Shown: positions 1 to 12,145, numbered from the stretch's first letter. The stretch is DNA of 64,000 nucleotides from Chrysogorgia sp. JL179-B06 (GCA_035772405.1 JAYKKM010000418.1:135001-199000); one strand, 5' to 3'. Translations and numbers: made by a program. Notes: generated by a model not told the origin, from the sequence alone.

Positions 1-1060
1 TACGAACGATATTGCTGAACACTGGTCTCTCGGGAAAGATTTATTCCTGGCTGCAGTGGATGAACATATTCCCACAAAAATTATTATTATTAAAAATTAT
101 TATTTAACTCTCCTCCTTGGATAGACCGAGAGGTTCGACATTTAATGCGCAAAAAGATTTCAACATTGAAGAAATACCGTCAGAATAAGTCAAAATATTA
201 AGTGCTTGGTCAAGAAAAAACATCGTGAATACTTGGCCAGGATCGAGGTATCTTTTACCACCAATCTCAAAGCTTTCTGGAGCTATCACAAGGCCATTTT
301 ACACCACATGACAGATACACTCACCACTCAATGGTTCCACAGAAAAATCCCAAGCAGAAAAAGCTGAACTTCTCAATTCTTATTTCTCCTCTGTGTTTTC
401 TAGACCGAATGTAAACACAGAATATGGTAACGCTCAATCTCCCAGCAAACTGCCTTGGAGCTATTTGAATTTGAATCGAGTGTGGATGAGGTCGCAAAAT
501 GCTTGAATGCTTTCGACACGGCATGCAAACACATTGTTCCCAGTTTTTCTGACTTCTTCAATCATTCGATCTCGTACGTCTTCTTTCTGAGTGGTACTCT
601 GATTCATAAAAAAGATTCAAAGGTGCCCGCGGAAAACTGTTGACTCCTATATCGCTCCTGCTCATTATTGGGAATGTTTTGGTGAGTTGTGTTTGCAGAA
701 GGTTGCGCAACACGGGTTTCTAAGAAACCGCTCGTGCATCACTTAACTTCTGCAAGTCCTCCATACTGCTAAACAAACCCAGACTCAGACATATGATGTA
801 AAGGGCGTTTTCTTGATTAGTTCAGAGTCTATGTTACTTACTAGAGAGTTGTCATGGATGATGCTGCCTCCATCTGGACACCCGTTACCTCGGGTGTTGC
901 CTCAGGGCAGCCTATTTGGTCCGATGCTGTTTGTTTTATTCAAAACGATCTGCCGGCTGTTATACCAGAAGGAACAAGGGTTGCCATATATGCAGACGAT
1001 ACCAAATTTATAGAAGCATCACCTCTGAAGATGAACGGGGGTATCATGGATTACTGTACG
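1..1060 (+). mobile_element. Decayed LINE relic (RT fragments)
   Basis: Broken pieces of a non-LTR retrotransposon are readable on the plus strand in shifting frames. Around 105-190 a stretch reads PPWIDREVRHLMRKK, the linker between endonuclease and reverse transcriptase common in CR1/jockey-like LINEs. Around 880-1010 the remains of the RT palm are visible: a degraded SGVxQG box followed by the catalytic box YADDTKF. Stops and frameshifts interrupt every segment, so nothing here can be made as a full protein. The 3' end runs into the minisatellite that follows. The exact clade is uncertain. Confidence 0.7.
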
Positions 1061-1187
1061 TCTAAGACGCGGCATAAATATTCAACAGAAAACAACAGAA
1101 TCGTCAGTACGAAGCGAGAAAAACCGATGAACTCGGTTGGACTCGGCTCGAGTTCTCGAGTCATTATTACCGAGTACGAGTCGTTAC

Positions 1188-2779
1188 TAGAACTTAGATG
1201 GCAGAGTGAAGGTTGCGATAAGTGAGATGTTCTAACTATTATCGAGTTACTAGGGTTTAGATGGCAGGGTGAAGGTTACGATAAGTGAGATGATCTAAGT
1301 TATATTGAGTTACTAGGACTTAGATGGCAGAGTGAAGGTTACGATAAGTGAGATGATCCAACTATTGAGTTACTAGAACTTAGATGGCAAAGTGAAGGTT
1401 ACGATAAGTGAGATGATCTAAGTTATATTGAGTTACTAGGACTTAGATGGCAGAGTGAAGGTTACAATAAGTGAGATGATCTAACTATTGAGTTACTAGA
1501 ACTTAGATGGCAGTTAAGTTATATTGAGTTACTAGAACTTAGATGTAAGAGTGAAGGTTACGATAAGTGAGATGATCTAAGTTATATTGAGTTACTAGAA
1601 CTTAGATGGCAAAGTGAAGGTTACAATAAGTGAGATAATCTAACTTATATTGAGTTACTAGAACTTAGATGGCAAAGTGAAGGTTACAATAAGTGAGATG
1701 ATCTAACTTATATTGAGCTACTAGAACTTAGATGGCAGTTAAGTTATATTGAGCTACTAGAACTTAGATGGCAGAGTGAAGGTTACGATAAGTGAGATAA
1801 TCTAACTTATATTGAGTTACTAGAACTTAGATGGCGGAGTGAAGGTTACAATAAGTGAGATGATGTAACTATTGAGTTACTAGAACTTAGATGGCAGAAG
1901 GTTACAATAAATAAGTGAGATGATCTAACTTATATTGAGTTACTAGAACTTAGATGGCAGAGTGAAGGTTACAATAAGTGAGATGATGTAACTATTGAGT
2001 TACTAGAACTTAGATGGCAGAGTGAAGGTTACAATAAATAAGTGAGATGATCTAACTTATATTGAGCTACTAGAACTTAGATGGCAGTTAAGTTATATTG
2101 AGCTACTAGAACTTAGATGACAGAGTGAAGGTTACAATAAGTGAGATGATCTAACTTATATTGAGTTACTAGAACTTAGATGGCAGTTAAGTTATATTGA
2201 GTACTAGAACTTAGATGGCAGAGTGAAGGTTACAATAAGTGAGATAATCTAAGTTATATTGAGCTACTAGAACTTAGATGGCAGAGTGAAGGTTACAATA
2301 AGTGAGATGATCTAACTATTGAGCTACTAGGACTTAGATGGCAAAGTGAAGGTTACGATAAGTGAGATGATGTAACTATTGAGTTACTAGAACTTAGATG
2401 GCAAAGTGAAGGTTACGATAAGTGAGATGATCTAACTATTGAGTTACTAGAACTTAGATGGCAGAGAGAAGGTTACGATAAGTGAGATGATGTAACTATT
2501 GAGCTACTAGAACTTAGATGGCAAAGTGAAGGTTACGATAAGTGAGATGATCTAACTATTGAGTTACTAGGACTTAGATGGCAAAGTGAAGGTTACGATA
2601 AGTGAGATGATCTAACTATTGAGTTACTAGAACTTAGATGGTAGAGTGAAGGTTACAATAAGTGAGATGATCTAACTATTAAGTTACTAGGACTTAGATG
2701 GCAAAGTGAAGGTTACGATAAGTGAGATGATGTAACTATTGAGTTACTAGAACTTAGATGGCAAAGTGAAGGTTACGAT
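1188..2779. repeat. 60-bp minisatellite array, left part
   Basis: About 26 head-to-tail units built on the phrase TTACTAGAACTTAGATGGCA followed by GAGTGAAGGTTACAATAAG and TGAGATGATCTAACTATTGAG. From 2341 to 2760 the unit is exactly 60 bp. Elsewhere it is 64-65 bp because ACTATTGAG is replaced by ACTTATATTGAG, and some units are shortened to a GGCAGTTAAGTTATATTGAG form. No open frame spans it. The same array resumes at 6120, so the LINE between them landed inside an existing array. Confidence 0.93.
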
Positions 2780-5700
2780 AATTTTTTTGAAGCACCAAGA
2801 TGGCGGCCATGTCGCAGTCATTTGTAGCTCTTAACATCTCTCATTATAATTGGGCGAAAATCTTAACATTTTATCTTTGTTATATCATACTGAATGGCTT
2901 AATATCATTTGAATCATCTAAACGAGATACTGGTGCAAGTTTATTATTTGTGGGCAAGATACTGTCGTCTCCTGAAATTCCTACCGTGACGAGCCAAACC
3001 AAACAACGACATGCTTGCCTGCCGACGAGCATCAAGATTATCAAGATCGCAAAAATCCTACAATATTACTCTATGGCAATGCTAGTTCTTCTAGCAGGAG
3101 ACATTTCGCCAAATCCTGGTTGGAACTATCCTGTCCTCAATCGTCCTGGGCTTAAAATTGCTCAACTAAACACCCGTAGCCTTCCCAAGCACTTCGACGA
3201 ACTGAAAATTCTATTATATGAAAATCCGTTTGACGTGATATGCCTTGACGAAACCTGGCTGGATAAATCCTGGACTGATGCGGAACTCACTATAGATGGA
3301 TATTGTCATATTAGAGCAGATCGCAATGGCCCACAAAAAGGAGGGGGAACTGCAATATTCTACAATTCTAATCTCACGGCTCGTCAACGACTCGATTTAC
3401 ATTCTGATGACATTGAAGCAGTCTGGCTTGAAATAATTTTTCCGAACAAAAGCAAGACTCTGATATGTTCTGTCTATCGTCCACCTAGTTGTGAATTCAA
3501 GAACTTCAAGCAGAACTTGGATAGGATTCTTGAAGATATTTCCATCCAGGAGAAAGAAATCGTAATTTTAGGAGATTTAAACTGTGATATGTGGAACAAA
3601 AAACTTTCCCCTGAGGCTAAAGGACTTCGCCAACTTATGAATATTTATCAATTTACTCAATTGATAAAATCTCCAACTCGATTAACGGATTGTACTGCAA
3701 CACTTATCGACCTTGCATATACTACAGAGGCAGACAAGATCATCACATCTGGAGTTTTGACATGTTCTATTTCGGACCATTCTCTTGTATTTCTTATAAG
3801 ACGTGCAAGAAAACCGAGATTTGGATATAAAAACATCCAGTATCGTAACTTCAAAAATTATTCACCGGATAATTTCACCACGGATTTACATTCAGCCCCT
3901 TGGGAGGTGGTGAACACTTCTTCCACTGTTCAGGATGCATGGCATGCGTTCAATACCATATTAAATCGTATAATGGCCAAACACGCTCCTCTTTGTTCTA
4001 AGAGGGCGCGTATTAATACGCTGCCATGGCTTTCCGCGGAGATAAGATTATCCATGAGACAACGTGATTTCCGCCATAAAAAGGCGCAGAAAACGGGCTC
4101 CCCAAGTGAATGGGCATCTTATAAAACCCTGAGAAATAAAACAACTAAACTTATAAGAGACTCCAAACGCAACTATTATTCGACCCTAATTCATGAAAAC
4201 CAGAATGATTCTGCAAAACTTTGGAAAACCTTAAAATCGGTAATATCTACTGACAAGAAGACCTATAACATTGGATGCATTGAAACTGCTGATGGAATTG
4301 TTTGTGACCGCAAAGATATATCTCAGGGTTTTTCGCACTATTTTCACTCGGCTGTTTTGAAAATTAGACAAAGTATTGTATCTACTCACTCGCCTCCTAA
4401 ATTTCCAATTACGCCTGCAGTACATCACAAGTTCCAGTTTTCTCAGATTAGTCCAGACTTCATATGTAATGAGTTGAAGAAGATCAAATTAAACAAGACA
4501 ACTGGTGTTATCAATACACCGGCACGTCTTCTCAAGGACGGTTCTAGTGTTCTTGCTGAACCTTTAGCAAGCATTATGAACAGAAGCCTGGTTGAAAGTG
4601 AAATACCAGCAGATTGGAAACATGCAACTATTACTCCGGTTTTTAAGTCAGGTTCAAAAGCAGACCCTTCAAAATATCGTCCTATTTCTGTCTTGCCTGT
4701 TTATAGCAAGATATTTGAACGGGCAATACATCAGATGGTCTACACCTATTTTCAAGAATACGAACTTCTATCTGTTTATCAATCAGGCTTCCGACCGTTG
4801 CATTCTACATCTACCTGTCTAACTGCCGTCACTCCTCTACAACATCGATAACGGGAAACTGAGCGGTCTGGTATTTCTGGACCTTGCCAAGGCCTTCGAC
4901 ACTCTAGATCATTGCAGGCTACTAGAGAAATTGGCAATATTGGGGTTCGACAAGCCTTCAACAGAATGGTTTAAAGCCTATTTGTCTAATAGGACTCAAA
5001 GTGTTTTGGTTAATGATACTTTATCTGACCCGCAACCCATTTTATTTGGAGTGCCTCAGGGGTCAATTTTAGGCCTACTACTTTTTATAGCATACATAAA
5101 TGACTTGCCTTCTGTAATTAGATCATGCAGCATACAGCTTTATGCCGACGACACTCTTTTATACTTTAGCAGTAATTCTGTAGCAGAAATCGAATCTAGG
5201 CTATCTGAAGATCTTGAACTTATTGTGTCATGGTTAAACTACAATAAGCTATTCTTGAATTTTGATAAGACCAAAATTATGTTAGTATAGGGACACACCA
5301 AAGACTGTACAAGACCGATAGCTTCACTATCAAAGTAAGTGACAAAATCTTCGAGAGAGTTTATCAGTTTAAGTATCTTGGAGTGGTACTTGATCCATGC
5401 CTCTCGTGGAGTGATCACATTGATTATACTGCCAAGAAAATGTCATCTCGACTTGGCATGCTACGGAAGGCGCGCAAAGTCATTACGCGTGAGGCGTGTG
5501 TTACAGTGTATGTTATATAACTCGATGATACTACCATTACTTGACTACTGTTCAAGTGTATGGGATGTTTGTGGGCAAGGAAATAAGGATTATCTTGATA
5601 GGCTGCAAAAACGCGCTGTAAGTATAATAGAGGGTAGGAAAGTATCGCAAAGTGAACTCCATAACACGATCACATGGCCAAATCTACAGGCAAGACGAGA

Positions 5701-6119
5701 TTACCAGAAATGTTTATTGGTCTATAAATGTCTAAATGACATGGCACCTTCTTATCTTCTTAATGAGTTTATCCACACACACAAATACCATCAGTATAAC
5801 ACTAGAAATAAAGACCTACTTCGACCGCCACGTGCAAAAACTAAAAAATATCAAGGTTCATTTAGGCTAAATGGTGTGAAGACATGGAACACTCTACCAT
5901 CAGTTATTAGGAATGTCTCCAGTTTGAAATTATTCAAACGGAAACTAAAGATACATTTCTTGAATAATTAGTATGAACTATTTGGTATATGTATGTCATC
6001 TATGTATTGTTCATTGTTTTGTCTATAGTCTGTATTGTAATTTGACTTTACCAGAGCCCCGTTTAAACCAGCTACGGCTGAATTGGGCATCTCTGATTAA
6101 ATATTGCATTCATTCATTC
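2780..6119 (+). mobile_element. Near full-length CR1/L2-type LINE inserted in the minisatellite
   Basis: The minisatellite unit breaks after GGTTACGATA and resumes with AAGTGAGATG after 6119. Between lies a 3.3-kb non-LTR element with a 5' end near 2781, an endonuclease-RT coding region and a short 3' UTR that ends in ATTC repeats (about 6100-6119), a tail type typical of the CR1/L2 group. Any target-site duplication is at most about 3 bp (ATA). The coding region has frameshifts, so the copy is inactive, but identity to known motifs is still high, suggesting a fairly recent insertion. Confidence 0.9.
2800..5971 (+). pseudogene. LINE ORF: APE endonuclease plus reverse transcriptase, frameshifted
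   Basis: The first frame (2800-4851, 683 residues) begins with a hydrophobic region, then an apurinic-type endonuclease. Visible motifs are QLNTRSLPKH, DETWLD, GGGTAIFY, SVYRPP, LGDLNCD and the catalytic SDHSLV. The RT follows with KPISVLP-like and FERAIH motifs and is broken near 4820-4850. The palm continues in a second frame (about 4850-5290) with DLAKAFDTLDH, GVPQGSILG and YADDTLLYF. A third frame (about 5339-5971) has the C-terminal domain with NSMILPLLDYCSSVW and a TWNTLPSVIR motif. An AGDISPNPG motif near residue 100 resembles 2A-like sequences seen in some LINEs, but it lacks the final proline. At least two frameshifts make the copy defective. Confidence 0.9.
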
Positions 6120-6866
6120 ATAAGTGAGATGATGTAACTATTGAGTTACTAGAAGTTAGATGGCAGAGAGAAGGTTACGATAAGTGAGATGATCTAACTT
6201 ATATTGAGCTACTAGAACTTAGATGGCAGAGTGAAGGTTACAATAAGTGAGATAATCTAAGTTATATTGAGTTACTAGGACTTAGATGGCAGTTAACTTA
6301 TATTTGAGTTACTAGAACTTAGATGGCAAAGTGAAGGTTACGATAAGTGGGATAATCTAACTATTGAGTTACTAGAACTTAGATGGCAGAGTGAAGGTTA
6401 CAATAAGTGAGATGATCTAAGTTATATTGAGTTACTAGGACTTAGATGGCAAAGTGAAGGTTACAATAAGTGAGATGATCTAACTTATATTGAGCTACTA
6501 GAACTTAGATGGCAGAGTGAAGGTTACAATAAGTGAGATGATCTAAGTTATATTGAGCTACTAGAACTTAGATGGCAGAGTGAAGGTTGCAATAAGTGAG
6601 ATGATCTAAGTTATATTGAGTTACTAGGACTTAGATGGCAGTTAACTTATATTGAGTTACTAGAACTTAGATGGCAAAGTGAAGGTTACAATAAGTGAGA
6701 TGATCTAACTATTGAGCTGCTAGGACTTAAATAGCAGAGTGAAGGTTACGATAAGTTAGATGGCAGAGTGAAGGTTACAATAAGTGAGATGATCTAACTT
6801 ATATTGAGTTACTATGACTTAGATGGCAAAGTGAAGGTTACGATAAGTGAGATGTTCTAAATATTG
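6120..6866. repeat. 60-bp minisatellite array, right part
   Basis: The same 60-65-bp unit as at 1188-2779, about 12 copies, continuing in phase after the LINE. Units are somewhat more variable here, and the last copies (6720-6866) are truncated and mutated before the array fades into unique sequence. Confidence 0.92.
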
Positions 6867-7917
6867 AGCTAATATCCGTGACATCTGAATTTTCTGACAA
6901 AGACTCTGGGGACGCAAGCCTAGACATTTTTAACAACTCATCATGAGGGGAATACCAGATTTCTCAGATTTTTTCATCTAAAAACGGACTTATGGTCGGA
7001 AAGCTAGTTAGACACTACGATCAGGGGCGTATTGGTTTGGGAAGACCTGGGGGGTCCACCAGATTTTGAGCAAGTCGTCCCCAGACCACAAATTACGGTA
7101 CGCTTCCGACCGCTTGCCGCCACGCCCCAAACTCCTAACTCTAAAAACAGCCAGCTAAGAGTAGTATTCAAGTATATATTTATAGATTCTTCAACTTTCT
7201 TGAGGTATACTGTATACATGTAATATTTTAACAGCAAAAATATTTAGAGTATGACACAACTACGAATACAATATTATTCATATGGCAGTCCACATTAGTG
7301 TACTCATAGTCATTATAGACAATTAATTTAAACACGAAGGAAACAAGTAGAAGGAAACAAGTATACTTCTTTATACTTCTTTATACTTCTTTCATTCTCA
7401 TAGTTCCTCCTCCAACTCTTCTTCCCAAAATGACCCAACTGAATTGACCAAAAATGCACCGACTGGGCGTGACAAGATCGCTAACTGCGGGATCCATGGA
7501 CCCCCGGACCCCCCTTCCCGTACGCCCGACTACGACAACTATCACCACGACAACTATCACTATAATTAACTATCACTATAACAACTATCACGAATTATGG
7601 ACCCACTGTGAGCAATGTAACAGTAAGTCTAACTTAGTTACGACAAAATAAAGTTCGCAATACGTTGGAACTGGAAGTTACTAGGGTAGTTCCCTCGATT
7701 ATGAATAAATATTACTTACATTATCATCAAAGTTATCTTGCATGTAGTGGTGGTAAGAATATCGTCCATCGACCACAGCCACACAACAGTCAGCACCTAA
7801 GGAATGAGACGAGGAATATAGTTACAAGAAGGAAGATTAATCTCGAATATCCCTCCTGAATAAGTAAGTAATATCCCTCCTGAGTAAGCGACGATTGGAA
7901 CTAATCGTCGTTCATTA
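6867..7917. other. Non-coding spacer with simple repeats
   Basis: I see no gene here. Short direct repeats are present: TATACTTCTTTA at 7363-7392 and a degenerate ACTATCAC motif at 7537-7590. The short open frames in this stretch lack any recognisable domain. Confidence 0.5.
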
Positions 7918-8968
7918 ATCATAGGGACGGTGATGGCAGGTTGACAGACTATTATTACGACGATGATGATAGGTTGACACACTACTGTACTATTACGACG
8001 ATGATGGCAGGTTGACACACTACTATTACGACGATGATGGCAGGTTGACACAATACTATTACGACGATGATGACAGGTTGACACACTACTATTACGACGA
8101 TGATGGCAGGTTGACACAATACTATTACGATGATGGCAGGTTGACACACTACTATTACGATGATGGTAGGTTGACACACTACTATTACGATGATGATGGC
8201 AGGTTGACACACTACTATTACGACGATGGCAGGTTGACACACTACTATTACGATGATAGCAGGTTGACACACTACTATTACGATGATGATGGCAGGTTGA
8301 CACACTATTATTACGACGATGGCAGGTTGACACACTACTATTACGATGATGGCAGGTTGACACACTACCATTACGATGATGGTAGGTTGACACACTACTA
8401 TTACGACGATGATGGCAGGTTGACACACTACTATTACGATGATGGTAGGTTGACACACAACTATTACGACGATGATGGCAGGTTGACACACTACTATTAC
8501 GATGATGGCAGGTTGACACACTACTATTACGATGATGGCAGGTTGACACACTGCTATTACGATGATGACAGGTTGACACACTACTATTACGATGATGGCA
8601 GGTTGACACACTACTATTACGATGATGACAGGTTGACACACTACTATTACGACGATGACAGGTTGACACACTACTATTACGATGATGGTAGGTTGACACA
8701 CTACTATTACGACGATGATGGCAGGTTGACACACTACTATTACGACGATGATGACAGGTTGACACACTACTATTAAGACGATGATGACAGGTTGACATAC
8801 TACCATTAGGACGATGATGGCAGGTTGACACACTACTATTAAGACGATGATGACAGTTTGACACACTATTATTACGACGATGATGGTAGGTTGACACACT
8901 ACTATTACGATGATGATGACAGGTTGACATACTACCATTAGGACGATGATGGCAGGTTGACACACTAG
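7918..8968. repeat. 27/30/33-bp minisatellite open in several frames
   Basis: About 35 tandem units of the form ACTATTACGACGATGATGGC followed by AGGTTGACACACT. Units differ mainly by gain or loss of GAT/GAC triplets, so lengths are almost always multiples of three. As a result one plus frame (8012-8776, a YYYDDDGRLTH repeat) and two minus frames stay open through most of the array. There is no signal peptide, flanking domain or splice signal that argues for a protein. Triplet slippage is the simplest explanation. Confidence 0.92.
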
Positions 8969-8974
8969 TATAGA

Positions 8975-10752
8975 AGATAATAGAGCTATTGGATTAGCAT
9001 TTTGTCCTCCGTATTTGAATATACAACATGATCATGATATTATGCTTAATATGACAGAGTCCTATAGAGTCCTTAAAGAATGTTCCTCAGAATTGGCTCC
9101 ATCGTTGGCGGATTTATTTAATTATTCATTGGATTTGGGTAAATTACCTGAAGATTGGAAGATAGCGAATGTTGTTCCAATTTATAAGGCTGGAAAGCGG
9201 TCTATGGCAGATAACTACCGACCTATCTCACTGACAAGTATTATTGTGAAAACATTAGAGCGCCTTATTCACAAGCATATTACGAAGTTCCTTATGGACC
9301 TAAAGTTATTGAGTGAGCATCAACATGGTTTCAGGCAACTCAGATCTTGTGTAACTCAATTACTTCAACTTCTACATGAATGGTTTTCCACCCTTAACAA
9401 ACTAGGCTCAGTTGACGTGTTGTTCCTTGATTTTGCAAAGGCGTTCGATAAGGTTTCTCACTCGCACCTACTCTTTAAGTTACAGTGTTATGGGATCAAA
9501 GGGCCGTTGTTGAACTGGATACGGGATTTTCTAACTACTCGGAAGCAGCGTGTAGTGATCGAAGGTCAGTCATCAGAATGGTTGGATGTAACATCTGGCG
9601 TACCACAAGGCAGTATACTTGGTCCGTTGCTGTTCTTGGTATATATTAACGATCTCCCTTCTTCTGTGACCTGTAGTTTAGAGATGTTTGCTGATGACAC
9701 GGTCCTCTATCGGCAAATTACATCAGTGCCAGATTGTTTGGAGCTTCAAGAGGACGTATCATCTGTTGTTAATTGGTGCAACATTTGGCTTGTAACTCTG
9801 AAGCAGGAAAAGTGCGAAATGTTGCATATAACGAAGAAACGAGACCCAATAATCCATCAGTATTCTCTTGATAATAAAGATCTGTCAGCAGTGAGTCAGC
9901 ATAAGCACCTAGGTGTTTGGATCGAGCAGTCCTTATCTTGGGAGTTTCATGTTAATACAATTTGCGCTAAGGCAAATAAGATCCTAGGTTTAGTGAGAAG
10001 AACGTTTGGATCCAGTAATGTGAAGGGAATTTCCACTGCATATAAAGCGCTCGTTAGACCAATACTGGAGTATGGTTGTCCGGTGTGGAACCCGTATCTT
10101 GTTAAACACATCCATGCTGTAGAAAGAATCCAGAGAAGGGCGACCCGATTGATGTGTGGTTCACACAAAGCATACATGGATAGACTGAAAGAGCTACAAT
10201 GGATCTCTTTGGAGCGTAGACGTCAATACCTGTGTTTAGTACAGATGTACAAAATCGTTTTGGGATACATTGATGTTAATCCTTCAAACTTTTTTGATGT
10301 GATAGGACAATCACGGACACGAAGTAATCATGACTATAAAATTAGGCCTAATGCATCCCGAACAAACTATTTTAAAAATTCTTTTTTTAATAGGTACATT
10401 AATGACTGGAACTCTCTACCTGCCAGTGTAATGCATGCCCCTAGTCTTGCCTCGTTTAAACGAGCACTCCTTAAACATCTTAGTGAGTAATTGATTTTAT
10501 ATTTTTGTTTTCAGTTTTATTTGTTTTTTGTTTATTTAGTTTATTTGTTTTATTATCTTGTTTATTGTCATCATGTAAGGAGAGCAGCTTTAATATGGGA
10601 ATTTAGTTTCCCCCTGCTACTATCCAGCCAGCCAGTTTGTATATTTTTTCTTTTCTTTTTTTTCTTTTGTTCCTTTGGAATTTTATATTTTTGTGATCTA
10701 TGTATGTTATTGGCGAAGTGATATTAAACATTAAACATTAAACATTGAATAA
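8975..10752 (+). mobile_element. 5'-truncated CR1/jockey-like LINE
   Basis: An RT-only LINE copy whose 5' end joins the minisatellite directly. It carries one open frame to its natural stop, a T-rich 3' UTR (10491-10720), and a tail of about three ATTAAAC repeats (10724-10748). The endonuclease half is missing, as expected from incomplete reverse transcription. Confidence 0.9.
9015..10490 (+). CDS. LINE reverse transcriptase, N-terminally truncated
   Basis: The frame is open from just after the minisatellite. The first ATG in frame is near 9042, and the upstream residues (GLAFCPPYLN) are element sequence without a start. RT motifs appear in order: LPEDWKIANVVPIYK, NYRPISLTS, HQHGFR, FLDFAKAFDKVSH, SGVPQGSILGPLLF and the catalytic FADDTVLY. 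The C-terminal region follows, with ALVRPILEYGCPVWNP and NDWNSLPASV. FADD in place of YADD is common in this LINE group. With about 490 residues and no endonuclease it cannot transpose by itself. The lack of any internal stop suggests a young copy. Confidence 0.88.
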   Translation: MNIQHDHDIMLNMTESYRVLKECSSELAPSLADLFNYSLDLGKLPEDWKIANVVPIYKAGKRSMADNYRPISLTSIIVKTLERLIHKHITKFLMDLKLLSEHQHGFRQLRSCVTQLLQLLHEWFSTLNKLGSVDVLFLDFAKAFDKVSHSHLLFKLQCYGIKGPLLNWIRDFLTTRKQRVVIEGQSSEWLDVTSGVPQGSILGPLLFLVYINDLPSSVTCSLEMFADDTVLYRQITSVPDCLELQEDVSSVVNWCNIWLVTLKQEKCEMLHITKKRDPIIHQYSLDNKDLSAVSQHKHLGVWIEQSLSWEFHVNTICAKANKILGLVRRTFGSSNVKGISTAYKALVRPILEYGCPVWNPYLVKHIHAVERIQRRATRLMCGSHKAYMDRLKELQWISLERRRQYLCLVQMYKIVLGYIDVNPSNFFDVIGQSRTRSNHDYKIRPNASRTNYFKNSFFNRYINDWNSLPASVMHAPSLASFKRALLKHLSE

Positions 10753-11236
10753 TCTAATAAATTAAATACTATTGTTATTGGATATTGTTTGGAATCATAT
10801 ATGGAACTATTTTGTAATAAGAATGAAATTACTTTTACTACAATACTGCATTGTATCGAACGTTTTTAATTTACAAAATTCAAAGAGAATAATGCGGAAT
10901 ACTGAAAACCAATTTTTCAATCTTTCGGGAGTTTCTAAAGTCTACAATTGTTAGACGTACAAAAAATGTAATATTTTCTACATCAATAGCATCAACATTA
11001 TTTTTAATGTAACATATTATTAAAGCGTAATAAGCTAATATTTGACCAATTTCATGCATAGACATTAAATTATATATCAGCCATATGTTTTTGAAAGTAT
11101 TCATCTCGGTCCTCGTAACATTTCATTATAGATTCTTTCATATTTTCATGATACGTATTTCAAAACGACAAAGTTCTTTCTACAGAATATTCCTAACATC
11201 CATGTTTTTATAACAAAAAACTCCTTGTATATATTT
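10753..11236. other. AT-rich non-coding stretch
   Basis: AT-rich sequence with no recognisable gene, between the LINE tail and the poly(A) signal of the minus-strand exon that follows. Probably the downstream flank of that gene. Confidence 0.4.
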
Positions 11237-11241
11237 TTTAT

Positions 11242-11862
11242 TTACATTTTTTGTTTTTTCTTTCCCTGATTTTCTTTTTTATTCTTTTCTTCCTTATTAT
11301 CTAATACATAGCGTTTTTCCATAAGATAAATAAAACAACGTTTATAGTATTTATTTTTCAGTGGAGGTTCGTCATCATCTTGAGACTCTAAAGGATTTCC
11401 ATCAGCTTTCGCTGATGGTCGTGGGAGGGATGATAATGTTGGAATTGGTTGTGTAATTTGTTGTGGCATCATTTCATTGAAGAATTGCATCAACATTGGT
11501 TGCGGAGAAGTCGATGGAGGCGGTGGTTGGGGAGGTTCAAAAAAAATTATAGGCATTTCCACCAGATAATTGGAATATACTATTTCTTGTACGGATGCTT
11601 GCTGTGGAGGTTCCGGCGTTAAAGGTTCGTAGTTAGGTGATAGAGGTGGAGGACGAGGAGGAAAAGGAGGGCTTGCTTGTTGTTGTTGAGGTGTTTCCTT
11701 CAAAGTATCATCGTAACTTCGTAGATCTTGTTCATCATCAGAAATCGTCAGACCCAAATCTTCCATTAATTGTTGTTGTTCTATTCTTTTCTGCAACATT
11801 GAGGCAATATTTTTTCCTTTATTGGTGGGTCTTTTAGTCAGCTTAATTCGCGTAATCGCTGT
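11242..11862 (-). CDS. Putative terminal exon of a proline-rich host protein
   Basis: An open frame of about 205 residues follows a good splice acceptor (TTTCACACAG, ending near 11863). On the minus strand the stop codon overlaps an AATAAA poly(A) signal at 11242-11237. The protein starts with a basic segment (RIKLTKRPTNKGKN), then a glutamine-rich helix (KRIEQQQLMEDLGL), acidic residues, a long proline-rich disordered region with several PP runs, and a lysine-rich tail (KEEKNKKENQGKKKQK). I do not recognise the family. Composition suggests a disordered, possibly nuclear protein. The combination of acceptor, long frame and poly(A) signal supports a real last exon. Upstream exons would lie to the right and are not evident. 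Confidence 0.45.
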   Translation of the reverse strand, partial: TAITRIKLTKRPTNKGKNIASMLQKRIEQQQLMEDLGLTISDDEQDLRSYDDTLKETPQQQQASPPFPPRPPPLSPNYEPLTPEPPQQASVQEIVYSNYLVEMPIIFFEPPQPPPPSTSPQPMLMQFFNEMMPQQITQPIPTLSSLPRPSAKADGNPLESQDDDEPPLKNKYYKRCFIYLMEKRYVLDNKEEKNKKENQGKKKQKM

Positions 11863-11966
11863 GTGAAATGTGAACAAATATTTAAAATGTTGGTTTTTTA
11901 TAATTGTTCAGCGTAAAAATTTCAGTGATATCATTGGTTGTTATATTTAAAAGATTTGACTAAAGG

Positions 11967-12145
11967 AATACCAAATGGTTTTCCGTGCAGGATAGCGTGA
12001 TCCAAACACGCGGGATGTTGCGAGACTTTCGAAAAGCGTAAAAAAACACGAGCCGCCTAGGCGAGTGTTTTTTAGCTTTTCGGAAGTCGAGCAACATCCC
12101 AAGTGTTTGGATCACGCTATCCTGCACGGAAAACCATTTGGTATT
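11967..12145. repeat. Foldback (MITE-like) palindrome
   Basis: Two inverted arms of about 80 bp start AATACCAAATGG and end CCATTTGGTATT, meeting at a short centre near 12050. The arms share CGTGCAGGATAGCG and TGATCCAAACAC with only a few mismatches. A small related inverted repeat (CCCGTGCA / TGCACGGG) is at 12840-12869. It contains no coding capacity and is probably a non-autonomous DNA transposon. Confidence 0.88.

Noticed and set aside
1188..2779. CRISPR array
   Set aside because: Units are contiguous without unique spacers, and the context is animal DNA. The same holds for 7918-8968.
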